Assembly: GCA_003165335.1 (NCBI GenBank)
Contig: PLTD01000153.1
Span: forward strand, 1-51,276
Length of the DNA stretch: 51,276 bases
From: Rhodospirillales bacterium
Lineage (GTDB): Bacteria; Pseudomonadota; Alphaproteobacteria; BOG-932; Roseiterribacteraceae
Direction: 5' to 3'
Part shown: positions 34,490 through 43,253 of the stretch, one piece after another
How positions within the stretch are numbered: the first letter of the stretch is position 1
Layout of the letters: the number at the start of each line of letters is the position of its first letter
Translations under genes and position numbers: made by a program
Notes under the pieces: model-generated
Told to the model about the DNA's origin: nothing
The model's database searches: none
What the model saw: the letters and a program-made list of their open reading frames with translations, nothing else

Positions 34490-36202
34490 GTGAAATATAA
34501 CGCTGCCGAAGCGACAAAGCTGGGCGTCGCCATCGAAGATCCGCTTGTTGTCGAAAATCCCGACGCATTCTCATGGGATGAGACCGCGGATCTGGTCGTT
34601 GTCGGGCTCGGAGGCGCTGGAGTGGCGGCTGCGCTAGAGGGGTTGGAGCGGGGGCTCAAGGTCACTGCCGTCGACCGCTATGAGGGCGGCGGATCCACAG
34701 CGGCCAATGGCGGCATTTTCTATGCGGGCGGTGGTACCAAGATTCAGAAAGAAGCGGGAGAAGACGATTCGCCCGAAGAAATGTACAAATATCTCAAGAT
34801 TGAGGTCGGTGACGTCGTCTCGGATGAGACGCTGCGCAAGTTTGTCGAGGAAAGCGTCGAAACGGTCGACTGGATTCTGGCCAATGGCGGCAAACTGAAC
34901 AGCAAAGTCTGGAAGAAAAAGGCGTCCTATCCGCCCTTGGCCTATTTTCTCTATCACCCCGACAATTCGCTGGTCGCCTCCTATGTCGCGCGCGCGAAGC
35001 CGGCGGCGCGCGGCCACCGCGCCCATATTAGCAACGGCAAGAAGGCCTGGGGCGTGGGAATCGGCATCTGGGGCCCGTTGCGCGATTCCGCGATGGCCAA
35101 GGGGCTGAACTTCCACCGCTATTCCGAGGCGCGGCAGCTCGCGCGCGATGGCACCGGCCGGGTGATCGGAGTCAAGATATTGTCGATCCCGGCGGGTTCG
35201 TCCGCCGCGGCGAAGTTCGGCAGCTTCATCAAGACGGCGGACCGGCTATTGGCGATGCTGCCGCCCACGTTACCCTTCGCGGCGATCACCATCGGGCTGG
35301 GCAGTTGGTACTTACGGCGCGCTGCCAAGATCGAGGCTGCGCACCGCCAGGAACGCTGGATTCGCGCAAAAGAAGGCGTCCTGCTCAGCACGGGCGGGTT
35401 CATTATGAACAATACGATGGTTCGCCATTTCGCCCCGACCTATGCGACGGGCATGCCGAACGGCACTTTGGGAGACCAGGGCCAAGGCATCATGATGGGG
35501 GCCGGTGCAGGTGGACAACTGGCGCTGATGGATAAGATCAGCGCCTGGCGCTTTATCAATCCGCCCAAGGCTTGGTCGGACGCCATAGTCGTCAATTCCA
35601 AAGGCAAGCGCATGATCGACGAGACGGTCTACGGCGCCAGCCTGGGCGAGCAGATCGGCGATCATAACGGTGGCGTCGGCTATATCATCTATGACAAGAA
35701 TCTGCGCAAACAGGCGTTCAAGCAGGCCCTTGACCCGCTGATCGTGCCGTTTCAACGCGATATCACGCTACTGAATCTGTTGTTCAACTATAAGAAAGCT
35801 GATTCGATCGACGAGTTGGCCCATAGGTCCGGCATCGACCCTTTAGGGCTTATCGATACCGTTGCCGCCTATAATCGCGGGGCCCGCGGCGAGCAGCCCG
35901 ATGCCTTCGGCAAACAGATGGACGACATGGTCCCGATCGTGGCGCCGCCCTTCTATGCGATGGATATCTCCATCAACAGTCGGTTTTTGCCATTGCCGGT
36001 TATCACCTTTGGCGGCTTGCGGATCGATGAGAGGTCGGGTCTGGTGTTGGATGAAGCGGGGCAGACGATACCCGGTCTCTATGCTGCCGGTCGCACGGCA
36101 GTGGGCGTCGCCTCGAACACTTATGTCAGCGGACTCTCCTTCGCCGATTGCGTATTCTCGGGCCGCCGCGTCGCCCGACATATTGCCCGCGCCAATCGTT
36201 GA
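34490..36202 (+). CDS. FAD-dependent oxidoreductase, KstD/fumarate-reductase flavoprotein family
   Basis: 570-residue flavoprotein of the FAD-binding 2 group. The N-terminal dinucleotide fold is DLVVVGLGGAGVAAALEG with EGGGSTAANGGIFYAGGGT; the C-terminal FAD segment is TIPGLYAAGRTAVGVASNTYVSG. The pattern is nearest 3-ketosteroid dehydrogenases and 3-oxo-5-alpha-steroid 4-dehydrogenases, though substrate residues cannot be judged by eye. An insertion with a hydrophobic stretch (PPTLPFAAITIGLGSWYL, about 255-275) may allow membrane contact. Start is GTG 34490 behind GGGGG. It heads a four-gene operon with a phosphotransferase-fold protein, suggesting breakdown or modification of a steroid- or terpenoid-like compound; that pathway is inference. 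Confidence 0.82.
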   Translation: MKYNAAEATKLGVAIEDPLVVENPDAFSWDETADLVVVGLGGAGVAAALEGLERGLKVTAVDRYEGGGSTAANGGIFYAGGGTKIQKEAGEDDSPEEMYKYLKIEVGDVVSDETLRKFVEESVETVDWILANGGKLNSKVWKKKASYPPLAYFLYHPDNSLVASYVARAKPAARGHRAHISNGKKAWGVGIGIWGPLRDSAMAKGLNFHRYSEARQLARDGTGRVIGVKILSIPAGSSAAAKFGSFIKTADRLLAMLPPTLPFAAITIGLGSWYLRRAAKIEAAHRQERWIRAKEGVLLSTGGFIMNNTMVRHFAPTYATGMPNGTLGDQGQGIMMGAGAGGQLALMDKISAWRFINPPKAWSDAIVVNSKGKRMIDETVYGASLGEQIGDHNGGVGYIIYDKNLRKQAFKQALDPLIVPFQRDITLLNLLFNYKKADSIDELAHRSGIDPLGLIDTVAAYNRGARGEQPDAFGKQMDDMVPIVAPPFYAMDISINSRFLPLPVITFGGLRIDERSGLVLDEAGQTIPGLYAAGRTAVGVASNTYVSGLSFADCVFSGRRVARHIARANR

Positions 36203-37185
36203 ACGAGGACATCGCTGAGCGGCTACGAAGCTGGCTGGCCGAAGAATTGGACGACCCTGCCGTTCGCATCGAAGGGATGCGGCGTACTTCCGTCGGCTAT
36301 TCGCGAGAAAACTGGGTCTTCGATGCTTGCTGGAAAGCCGACGGCCAGGACCGAATGGGAGCGTTCATCGCCCGTAGGGATCCAACCGGAAGTGTACTCG
36401 ACACGGACCGAAGGGTGGAATTCGCCGTGCTGCTCGCCTTGTCAAACTCTCACGTGCCTGTGCCCAAAGTTCGCTGGCTCGATGCGCAGGGCACCCGGTT
36501 GGGCCGACCTTCGATCATAATGGATTTGGCCGACGGCGTTTGCGACTATCTCGCCCTGAATGGCAAGCGCCCTGCAGGTCGCAGGCTTGCGATCGCCCAC
36601 CAGCTTTGTGATCGTCTGGCCGATATTCATGGGCTCGATTGGCGGGCGCAGGGCCTAGGCGCTGTCCTTGACGACCCAGGTCCGCGCGCGCCGATCGTGG
36701 CCCTGGATCACTGGCAGTCAGAACTGAGGCGCGTTCAGCTCGAACCGGAACCTGAACTGGAATTGGTGTTGGCCTGGCTGCGCGGGCATGCTCCGGCGAA
36801 CCCGGTCACGACCCTGGTCCATGGCGACTTCAAACCTGGAAATGTACTGATGCAGGGCGACGACGTAACTCTGGTGCTGGATTGGGAAACTGCCCATCTG
36901 GGCGACCCACTTGAGGACATAGGCTGGGTTACTAACCCGCTGCGGGCGGGCGAGCACCGGATCGCTGGCCTATGGGAACCGGCCCAGTATATCGAGCGAT
37001 GGTGCCGGCGCACCGGTTTTACGGCCGACGCAACGGCAATCCATTGGTGGAATGTGCTGGCCAACCTAAAGCAAGCGATCACGGTTCTCACCGGCGCACG
37101 CTCTTTCGTTGATGGCAGATTTGACCGGGTGCTGCATTCGCCAGTCGTGATCTATCGTTTGCTGCTTCAACTCATCGAATCTTGA
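36199..37185 (+). CDS. Aminoglycoside-phosphotransferase-fold kinase (ACAD10/11-like)
   Basis: 328-residue cytosolic protein of the APH family. The kinase core shows the ATP-binding N lobe, catalytic LVHGDFKPGNVLM (Asp acting as base) and the metal-binding segment LVLDWETAHLGDPLEDIGW. Such proteins, often near acyl-CoA dehydrogenases and oxidoreductases, phosphorylate hydroxyacyl intermediates rather than antibiotics. The best start is TTG 36199, which overlaps the preceding stop as TTGA; an upstream in-frame ATG at 36148 would read back into the flavoprotein gene. There is no reason to call it a resistance gene. Confidence 0.85.
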   Translation: MNEDIAERLRSWLAEELDDPAVRIEGMRRTSVGYSRENWVFDACWKADGQDRMGAFIARRDPTGSVLDTDRRVEFAVLLALSNSHVPVPKVRWLDAQGTRLGRPSIIMDLADGVCDYLALNGKRPAGRRLAIAHQLCDRLADIHGLDWRAQGLGAVLDDPGPRAPIVALDHWQSELRRVQLEPEPELELVLAWLRGHAPANPVTTLVHGDFKPGNVLMQGDDVTLVLDWETAHLGDPLEDIGWVTNPLRAGEHRIAGLWEPAQYIERWCRRTGFTADATAIHWWNVLANLKQAITVLTGARSFVDGRFDRVLHSPVVIYRLLLQLIES

Positions 37186-37188
37186 AAC

Positions 37189-37662
37189 ATGCGCCCCTCC
37201 GTAACTGAGCAACTTGAGGGACTTGCCCGCATCCTGGCCGAGGTCATCGCGCCTGAGGTCGAGGCGCCTTATGCGGCGGAAATGCTTGGCGGGGTAATCG
37301 GTTCGCTCGACTCGCTGAAAACTGCTTGGGCGACGGTTCCCGCATTTCTTCTCTGGGATATCGCATCGACAGAGGCTGTCCTGGCCGCTGCGCTGCCTGT
37401 TCTTGCCGAGGATCTGTTCGCTGAAATCTCAGCGCTCGTAGCGGATGCTGCGGGCGATACGCTGGATTGGTCGGCGCTCGAGATTCGCCAGGTTCGTTTG
37501 CGCGAATTGCTGGCCAGGGCGGTTCCGGCAATTCTTGAGCATCGAGAGGATAGCAACGCCTACGCACTTATGGTCGAACTGTTTCGCGATCGGGCCGAAC
37601 GGTTCCCGTTTTCCATGTCGGCGCGCCCGCCTGCAAAAAAGCCTGCACCGACGGAGAAATAG
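37189..37662 (+). CDS. Small helical protein of unknown function
   Basis: No family recognised. The 157-residue product is acidic and almost wholly helical by composition, rich in Ala, Leu and Glu (EQLEGLARILAEVIAPEVEA; VLAAALPVLAEDLFAEIS), ending in a Lys/Pro tail (ARPPAKKPAPTEK). There is no signal peptide or membrane segment. It starts 3 bp after the kinase-fold gene and stops directly before the next ATG. Its fixed place between the kinase and the CrtC/AttH-like gene suggests a partner subunit of one of them. Confidence 0.7.
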   Translation: MRPSVTEQLEGLARILAEVIAPEVEAPYAAEMLGGVIGSLDSLKTAWATVPAFLLWDIASTEAVLAAALPVLAEDLFAEISALVADAAGDTLDWSALEIRQVRLRELLARAVPAILEHREDSNAYALMVELFRDRAERFPFSMSARPPAKKPAPTEK

Positions 37663-38784
37663 ATGCTGACACCGCTGGATGATTCCCTTTGGCATCAGTT
37701 GCCGACCACCTTCGATCATGTCGGCACCAGTGACCCCAGGTTTTTCGACCGGCTATGGTTCGCAGCGTCGGACCCGCGGGGCGGATCGACTTTGCAATTT
37801 ACCATGGGCGTCTATCAGAACATGAACGTCGTCGATGGCGGGGTCGTCGTTGTCGTCGATGGGAAGCAGCATAATTTGCGGGTTTCGCGGCAACTGCGGC
37901 CCACTTACGAGACGACTTGCGGTCCGCTCCGGATCGAAATCGCCGAACCGCTCAAACATGTTCGGCTTCATATCGCGCACGACGACTTTCAAGGAGAACT
38001 CGACTGGAGGGCGACACTGCCGCCGCAGGAGGAGCGACAGCATTACCGACGTTCCGCCGGTCGCGTCATCGAGGATTACAGCCGTTATGACCAGGTCGGA
38101 ATCTGTTCGGGATGGCTGGAACTTGCGGGCACAAGACTTAAACTAGATGAATGGTGGGCTTGCCGCGACCATTCCTGGGGTGTGCGTGAGCGCGTCGGTA
38201 TCGCCGAGCCTCGCACCGGCGAAACACCGCCCCCGACGGGCGGACTTTTCTCCTTTCTATTCTATTCGACAGATCTCTTCGGCGGCCATATACAGGTCGC
38301 CCGGGGAACCGACCGGACGCGCTATTTGTCTGCCGCGATCCTGGATCGGGCAACGGGCGCGACGCGCTGGATCGGCGACAGCGCCGAGATCGAGGCGGAC
38401 TTCGTAGATGATACTCGTCCGCGCCGCATGAAGACGGCGGTTTTCGATGTTACGGCCACCAACGGTGAAAAGACACGTATTCAAGTTGAGGCTGCCGGGC
38501 CATCGCTTGCCATGCCGGGCTTGGGTTATGGCGGCTATCATGACGGTCTCGGGCTTGGGGTCTGGCGCGGGATCCAGCATCTAGAGGCCGAAATCTGGGA
38601 TGTGTCGCACCATGCCGAAGTGCGCTACCCAGATGGAGTGGTGGGGCGTCCGGTCCACAGGATTCAGCCTGTGCGTGTTATACAACATACATCTGATGGG
38701 ACGAGTAAGGGTTTCGGCAGCCTGACCTTCATAGCCGAGGGGCCCCTAGACGAATTGGCAATTCGTACATCAGCAGCGCGTTGA
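37663..38784 (+). CDS. CrtC/AttH-like (lipocalin-type) protein
   Basis: 373-residue beta-rich protein resembling the AttH/CrtC (hydroxyneurosporene synthase-like) group now often listed under DUF7064/DUF7065. Landmarks are GGSTLQFTMGVYQN, the mid-protein WWACRDHSWGVRER, SFLFYSTDLFGGHI and GYGGYHDGLGLGVWRG. CrtC hydrates a carotenoid; AttH-type relatives have unknown substrates. ATG 37663 follows the preceding stop with no gap, so it is translationally linked. With the flavoprotein and kinase it suggests oxidation, phosphorylation and hydration of a hydrophobic acyl or terpenoid compound, an inference from gene order. Confidence 0.7.
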   Translation: MLTPLDDSLWHQLPTTFDHVGTSDPRFFDRLWFAASDPRGGSTLQFTMGVYQNMNVVDGGVVVVVDGKQHNLRVSRQLRPTYETTCGPLRIEIAEPLKHVRLHIAHDDFQGELDWRATLPPQEERQHYRRSAGRVIEDYSRYDQVGICSGWLELAGTRLKLDEWWACRDHSWGVRERVGIAEPRTGETPPPTGGLFSFLFYSTDLFGGHIQVARGTDRTRYLSAAILDRATGATRWIGDSAEIEADFVDDTRPRRMKTAVFDVTATNGEKTRIQVEAAGPSLAMPGLGYGGYHDGLGLGVWRGIQHLEAEIWDVSHHAEVRYPDGVVGRPVHRIQPVRVIQHTSDGTSKGFGSLTFIAEGPLDELAIRTSAAR

Positions 38785-38991
38785 CAGTCCGCAGATGGTG
38801 TACCGAAAATCCTCGCAGGTCTATTTATGGAACGCCAGTTCTTACCGGACACCCAGATCGAAGCTCTCGAAAGGCCTGAGTTCAATTCTGAGAGATAGAG
38901 CAAAAAATGCGCCATACTCCGAGTGTGGGGATCGAAGCGGCCGTACTCGCGTTTAGGCTGAATAATAATGAGAAAATGGAGGAAACTTACG

Positions 38992-39852
38992 ATGGGTTTG
39001 CGCGCAATATTGCTCCCGGTAACGGGACATCATGCTGACGATGTCGCCCTGCGCATCGCCTTCGAAATAGCCCAAACTTTCGAATCCCACCTGACGGCAC
39101 TGTGTTTGAGACCCGATCCAGTTGATATTGCCCGGTATGTCGCCGATTGGACCGCCCCTGTTATGACCGGGGAACTTGTCGCAGCCGTAGAAAATGAAGC
39201 CGCAGCAGCAGCACAGGATGCTGGCCGATCATTCGATGAATGGCGGGCTAGACATGGATTGCCGACCGGGCCGGCAATCGTCGGCGAACACGGCGTATCA
39301 GTGTCCTGGGAGGAGAGAACCGGGGCTTCCGGTGTAATTCTGCGCGATGCAGCCCGCTTTGCCGACCTTGTAGTAATGCGAGGACTTGGTCCAAACGGTC
39401 CGGTCGATGGCGATGCGATGCTTGAGGCGGTCCTATTCGATGCAGGACGACCGGTACTGCTGGCCCCGCAGGTGGCTCCTGCGAGCCTATTCGAGGGAGC
39501 CTTGATAGCTTGGGCAGGCGGAAGGGAGGAAATGCGCGCCATTTCAGTGGCACTGCCACTACTAAGTCGAATGAAGCGGGTCGATGTGCGTACGATCGGA
39601 TCCGATGAAACGACGAAGACCGACGAGTTGGTCGCCTATCTGAATTGGCACGGTGTGGTTGCCAATGCCGCAAGAATGGTGCCGGGCGATCGTCCGAAAT
39701 CTGAGGTGCTGTTGGCCGAGGCGCGTGCCCTGGGGGCTAGCCTGCTCGTGATGGGGGGCTATCATCACAGTCGCACGCGCGAGGCAGTCTTCGGCGGCAC
39801 GACCCGAAAGATCATCGCCCAAGTTGAACTGCCGGTACTGCTGGCGCACTGA
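38992..39852 (+). CDS. Universal stress protein (UspA) family protein
   Basis: 286-residue cytosolic protein with two Usp-like halves. The first begins LRAILLPVTGHHADD; the second ends with the nucleotide-binding pattern LLVMGGYHHSRTREAVFGGTTRKI (G-2x-G-9x-G-S/T type, read as GGYHHSR then FGGTTRK), which is complete only in the second half. Start ATG 38992 is preceded by GGAGGAAA eight bases before; the in-frame ATG 38968 lacks a site. The 207-bp gap upstream shows no gene. It converges on the siroheme gene with an 8-bp gap. Role in stress survival is general to the family. Confidence 0.87.
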   Translation: MGLRAILLPVTGHHADDVALRIAFEIAQTFESHLTALCLRPDPVDIARYVADWTAPVMTGELVAAVENEAAAAAQDAGRSFDEWRARHGLPTGPAIVGEHGVSVSWEERTGASGVILRDAARFADLVVMRGLGPNGPVDGDAMLEAVLFDAGRPVLLAPQVAPASLFEGALIAWAGGREEMRAISVALPLLSRMKRVDVRTIGSDETTKTDELVAYLNWHGVVANAARMVPGDRPKSEVLLAEARALGASLLVMGGYHHSRTREAVFGGTTRKIIAQVELPVLLAH

Positions 39853-39860
39853 TCGAGAGG

Positions 39861-40466
39861 TCAGACCGGGGGCAGCCAACCGTTCCCGTCGATCAGTATG
39901 TCGGTGGCCTTACTGATTTCCGGCATGCTGGCGCCCTGGGAGCGCATGTTTTCGCGCAGAGTAGTGATTTGTACGAGCCGCTCGGCCCATTCAGCCGGCA
40001 GCAAGTCGCTGAGCCAGGTGCAGAGCCTGCGCGCCGCCGTCGGACTTGACCCGCCGGTGGAAATGGAAATCGCAAGCTCGCCTCGCCGCAAAATGGCAGG
40101 AACGTGAAAGTCGCAAAGTGGCAACGCGTCCTCGACATTCACAAGGACACGGTGATCGCGTGCAAAGGCAGCCAACTCGGCCGACTGTATGAACGGCAGG
40201 CCCGCTACAAATAGCACCCTGCAGGCTGCAACCTCAGTCTCGCTCGGCAGGCGCGGGACTAAGCGCTCACCGCTCATTTGAGCGATACCAGGGTCTAGAT
40301 CGGTCGAATAGACAGTCAAACCAGGGATGCGTTCGCTATCCAGCAGGGTTAGCCGCTTAACCAGCGCGGGGCCGCCGCCGGCAAGAGCCACAGGCAGAAG
40401 CGCCAGATCGAGCGCTAGGGGAACGGTCACCGTCAGTTGCGTCCATGGCGTTGGCGTGCAATCCAC
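39861..40466 (-). CDS. Siroheme synthase N-terminal domain (precorrin-2 dehydrogenase/ferrochelatase)
   Basis: 201-residue protein equal to the N-terminal half of CysG: NAD-dependent oxidation of precorrin-2 to sirohydrochlorin followed by iron insertion. An NAD fold near the start (LLPVALAGGGPALVKRL), the central VLVNVEDALPLCDFHVPAI and the LAISISTGGSSPTAARRLC segment are typical of Met8p/CysG-N. The uroporphyrinogen methyltransferase half is absent, so precorrin-2 must come from a separate cobA/sumT gene outside the window. Last gene of the minus-strand operon; its start overlaps the DUF934 gene by 34 bp. It makes siroheme for CysI. Confidence 0.87.
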   Translation of the reverse strand: MDCTPTPWTQLTVTVPLALDLALLPVALAGGGPALVKRLTLLDSERIPGLTVYSTDLDPGIAQMSGERLVPRLPSETEVAACRVLFVAGLPFIQSAELAAFARDHRVLVNVEDALPLCDFHVPAILRRGELAISISTGGSSPTAARRLCTWLSDLLPAEWAERLVQITTLRENMRSQGASMPEISKATDILIDGNGWLPPV

Positions 40467-40927
40467 GGACGGCTGTCTTCAGCCGGCTGGTAGAAAAGGT
40501 CGAATTCGGAAAGCGCAGCCAGCCAATCTTCTGTAAGCGCCTTTTCGGGAAGCTCGAACGCATCGATCCCGCAGCGCTGCATGAATTGCAATTGGTCGCG
40601 CACAACGCTTCCGATAGCTCGAATTTCGCCTTTAAATGCTGCACGGCTACGCAAAATGCGAGCCTGAGAGTAGGCGCGCCCATCGCCGATATTGGGGTAT
40701 GTAACAGTAATCAGGCCGAAACGACCGGCATCCGCACCGACATCGTCCGCAGCGATCGTGTTGGGCAGCCTCACTCCCAGTTCGCTCGGGCCTCGCGTTA
40801 TTGAATCCCGTTCGCTTAGCCAACGCGCCCACGAAATCGTAACGGCGCCGGCTTGCGGCAGTGGATCGGTGTCTTCGATGTGCTGCCAATAGTCGGATGC
40901 GACCTGGCCGTTCTTAACGAGTACCAT
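40433..40927 (-). CDS. DUF934 family protein, sulfite-reduction accessory
   Basis: 164-residue cytosolic protein of the DUF934 family, found next to cysI across alphaproteobacteria and commonly described as a probable sulfite-reduction component. Seen features are ITVTYPNIGDGRAYSQARILR, FKGEIRAIGSVVRDQLQFMQRCGIDAFEL and a C terminus rich in Arg (RPWIARQRHGRN). ATG 40927 starts it inside the last codons of cysI (14-bp overlap). A longer frame begins at 40990 but would read over cysI. No catalytic residues are obvious; it may deliver electrons or siroheme. Confidence 0.85.
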   Translation of the reverse strand: MVLVKNGQVASDYWQHIEDTDPLPQAGAVTISWARWLSERDSITRGPSELGVRLPNTIAADDVGADAGRFGLITVTYPNIGDGRAYSQARILRSRAAFKGEIRAIGSVVRDQLQFMQRCGIDAFELPEKALTEDWLAALSEFDLFYQPAEDSRPWIARQRHGRN

Positions 40928-42566
40928 AGACGGCCTCCTTGAACGGCTCCATTCCGATCCGCCGAAATGTTGCCGGCAGATCCTCGCCATCGTCTCGCTG
41001 CGCCAGATACACGTCCAAAAGCTTGTCCACAGCGCCGTTCACCTCGTCGCTGGGGACGGCGCGACCGACGATGATGCCGACGGCCGACAACTCGTCGGCG
41101 CTTCCGCCGACAGTAATCTGGTAAAACTCCTCGCCGTTCTTATCAACTCCCAGAATGCCGATATGGCCGACATGATGGTGTCCACACGCATTGATGCAGC
41201 CCGAAATCTTAATTTTCATCGGGCCGATCTCTTCTTCGCGTGCGGCAAGATGCTCGCCCAGCCGCTCCGCGATCGGTATCGATCGAGCATTGGCCAGACT
41301 GCAGTAATCCAATCCCGGGCAAGCGATGATGTCGCTTGCCAGGCCAATATTGGCGGTGCCGAGGCCAGAGGAGGCCAGACTGGCGTAAAAAGCCACTAAG
41401 TCGCCGCGCCGAACATCCGGGAATACGACATTTTGCTCGTGCGTGACCCTGACCTCGCCAAACCCGTGTCGCTCTGACAGCTCGGCAAGAAGGTCGAGTT
41501 GATCCGCCGTTATGTCGCCGGGTGGCTTGCCCGGCGGCTTAAGGGAGACTGTCGCAATCGAATAGCCGGGCTGCTTGTGGTTCGCGACATTGTGCTTAAG
41601 CCAGCGCGAGAACTTCTTATCCGCGGCAATCGCCGTGTTGATAACCGCATCATCATCGCGTTCCGGCTTGCCATATGCCGGGGGGGCGAAATGCTTGTAG
41701 ATCCCAGCAATCGTTTCTTTGGTGAGGTCGAGTGGCTCATGATCCATCTTCGACCATTCCGCTTCGACAGCGTCACGCATCTTATCGATGCCCAAAGCTT
41801 GAACGAGAATTTTTATGCGGGCCTTGTAGATATTATCTCGGCGTCCGTATTCGTTATAGACCCGCAGAGCTGCCTCTAAATATGACAGAAGATCTTGCTT
41901 AGGCAGGAAATCGCGCAGCACCTTTGCCATGATTGGCGTGCGTCCCAGACCACCGCCGACTAGAACCTGGAAGCCGACCTCTCCTGCCGCATTCCTCACC
42001 AAATAGAGGCCGATATCGTGGACATGGACGGCCGCGCGATCCTTGGCGGATGCTGAGACTGCGATTTTGAATTTACGCGGGAGCCAGGAAAATTCTGGGT
42101 GCAAAGTCGACCATTGCCGGATGATTTCGCAATAGGGTCTGGGATCCTCAATTTCGTCGTCAGCAACGCCGGCGAACGGATCGGATGTCGTGTTGCGAAT
42201 ACAATTGCCGCTGGTCTGGATGCTGTGCATCTCGACGCTCGCCAAATCCGCCATGATGTCCGGCGATTCTTCCAGTTTGATCCAGTTGAACTGAATATTT
42301 TGGCGCGTAGTGAAGTGGCCGTAGCCGCGGTCGTATTTGCGGGCGATATAAGCCAACATCCGCAACTGTGCCGGCGATAAGGTTCCGTACGGGATCGCAA
42401 TCCGATACATATAGGCGTGCAATTGCAGGTAAAGCCCGTTGCGCAGTCGAAGCGGCCGGAACTCTTCTTCTGTCAATTGACCAATCAGACGCCGGCGCAC
42501 TTGGTCGCGATATTGCGCGACCCGTTCCTCAAGAAAGCGCCTGTCGAATTCGTCGTAGCGATACAC
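40914..42566 (-). CDS. cysI: Sulfite reductase hemoprotein (NirA/CysI type)
   Basis: 550-residue siroheme and iron-sulfur enzyme that reduces sulfite to sulfide with six electrons. Two ferredoxin-like halves (GHFTTRQNIQFNWIKLEE; GFGEVRVTHEQNVVF) frame the siroheme pocket. The [4Fe-4S] cysteines lie in ACPGLDYCSLANA and KISGCINACGHHHVG. No cysJ flavoprotein is nearby, so electrons probably come from ferredoxin or another donor, as in related alphaproteobacteria. It lies 39 bp behind the DUF2849 gene and overlaps the DUF934 gene by 14 bp. The nitrite reductase alternative is less likely given the sulfur context. Confidence 0.92.
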   Translation of the reverse strand: MYRYDEFDRRFLEERVAQYRDQVRRRLIGQLTEEEFRPLRLRNGLYLQLHAYMYRIAIPYGTLSPAQLRMLAYIARKYDRGYGHFTTRQNIQFNWIKLEESPDIMADLASVEMHSIQTSGNCIRNTTSDPFAGVADDEIEDPRPYCEIIRQWSTLHPEFSWLPRKFKIAVSASAKDRAAVHVHDIGLYLVRNAAGEVGFQVLVGGGLGRTPIMAKVLRDFLPKQDLLSYLEAALRVYNEYGRRDNIYKARIKILVQALGIDKMRDAVEAEWSKMDHEPLDLTKETIAGIYKHFAPPAYGKPERDDDAVINTAIAADKKFSRWLKHNVANHKQPGYSIATVSLKPPGKPPGDITADQLDLLAELSERHGFGEVRVTHEQNVVFPDVRRGDLVAFYASLASSGLGTANIGLASDIIACPGLDYCSLANARSIPIAERLGEHLAAREEEIGPMKIKISGCINACGHHHVGHIGILGVDKNGEEFYQITVGGSADELSAVGIIVGRAVPSDEVNGAVDKLLDVYLAQRDDGEDLPATFRRIGMEPFKEAVYGTR

Positions 42567-42605
42567 TCTCGTCTCCTAAACCGCTCGGCAACATGCCGTT
42601 CGATA

Positions 42606-42908
42606 CTATGCCGTCGGACCGAATGCGCGAATCTGTTCCTTGATCCCGATAGGGCGAACGGCGCCCTCAGCAAGGCGGACTTCAATTACATAAACGCCTA
42701 CGGCCTCTAGCGGCAACGGGCCGCGGATTGCTTCGGCCAGCAAGGTCTCGCCATTCTCTGCCGTGACTGAATCTCCGATATTGGGCGACCAACTGCCCCC
42801 GCCGGCGAAATAGATCGGAATTCCATCGCGGAGGCGATTAGCCGTAACAGCTTGATGAGAAGTTTCGTTGGTCACGACGTTCGGTTCGCTTTCATGTGAG
42901 GCGGCCAT
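42606..42908 (-). CDS. DUF2849 family protein
   Basis: 100-residue protein whose core (AVTANRLRDGIPIYFAGGGSW, key residues TANRLRDG) is the DUF2849 signature; the rest (GVYVIEVRLAEGAVRPIGIKEQIRAFGP) fits the family. No activity is known. It is the first gene of the operon DUF2849-cysI-DUF934-cysG N-domain, a gene order typical of alphaproteobacterial sulfite reduction, so a role in handling sulfite or siroheme is likely. The ATG at 42908 is one of several possible starts; the conserved part begins near residue 18, so a shorter form is possible. Confidence 0.85.
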   Translation of the reverse strand: MAASHESEPNVVTNETSHQAVTANRLRDGIPIYFAGGGSWSPNIGDSVTAENGETLLAEAIRGPLPLEAVGVYVIEVRLAEGAVRPIGIKEQIRAFGPTA

Positions 42909-43253
42909 CTTAGACTGTCCAGCCGGGCGTGCGCCAGTTGCGGTCGGGTAGACTATGGTAGGTGTTTTTGCATGCCGAAACGCTCATGGCTGTCATGAAA
43001 TATTCGCAAGTTGGCGGTTCTCGCCGGTTCGAATTATGCGCCACAAATCAATTTTCGAGCGTTTAGCGGCGCTTTTCCTACCTTTGGCAAATGCGCAGCC
43101 TAAAATAAGCAGGTAAACACTAATATATTGTAAATCATCTTATTCCACAGACTCCTTGAAGAGTTGCAATATCGCCCAATCATATGCCAATGTGCAATGC
43201 ACAAAAATAACGATACTTGAGTGTTAAATACGATCAGGACCTGAGTTTACAAA
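42909..43253. promoter_or_regulatory. Divergent control region of the two sulfur operons
   Basis: This 345-bp gap separates the cysI operon (leftward) from the CysH-CysD operon (rightward). The middle (about 43060-43220) is AT-rich and holds a 13-bp palindrome TGTGCAATGCACA at 43191-43203, about 50 bp before the CysH-CysD start. I see no riboswitch-like structure and no clear consensus promoter. A regulator of the CysB/LysR kind is the natural candidate but cannot be shown from the sequence. Confidence 0.5.

Noticed and set aside
36199-37185. Antibiotic-resistance aminoglycoside phosphotransferase
   Set aside because: The fold is shared, but the operon with a flavoprotein and the DWETAHLGDP segment point to the ACAD10-like metabolic group.
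38829-38833. GGAAC box upstream of the universal stress gene as an EcfG general-stress promoter
   Set aside because: No CGTT stands 16-17 bp downstream, so the consensus is not met.
42909-43253. SAM or other sulfur riboswitch upstream of the CysH-CysD gene
   Set aside because: No conserved stem pattern or pseudoknot of known SAM classes could be recognised; only a small DNA palindrome is evident.
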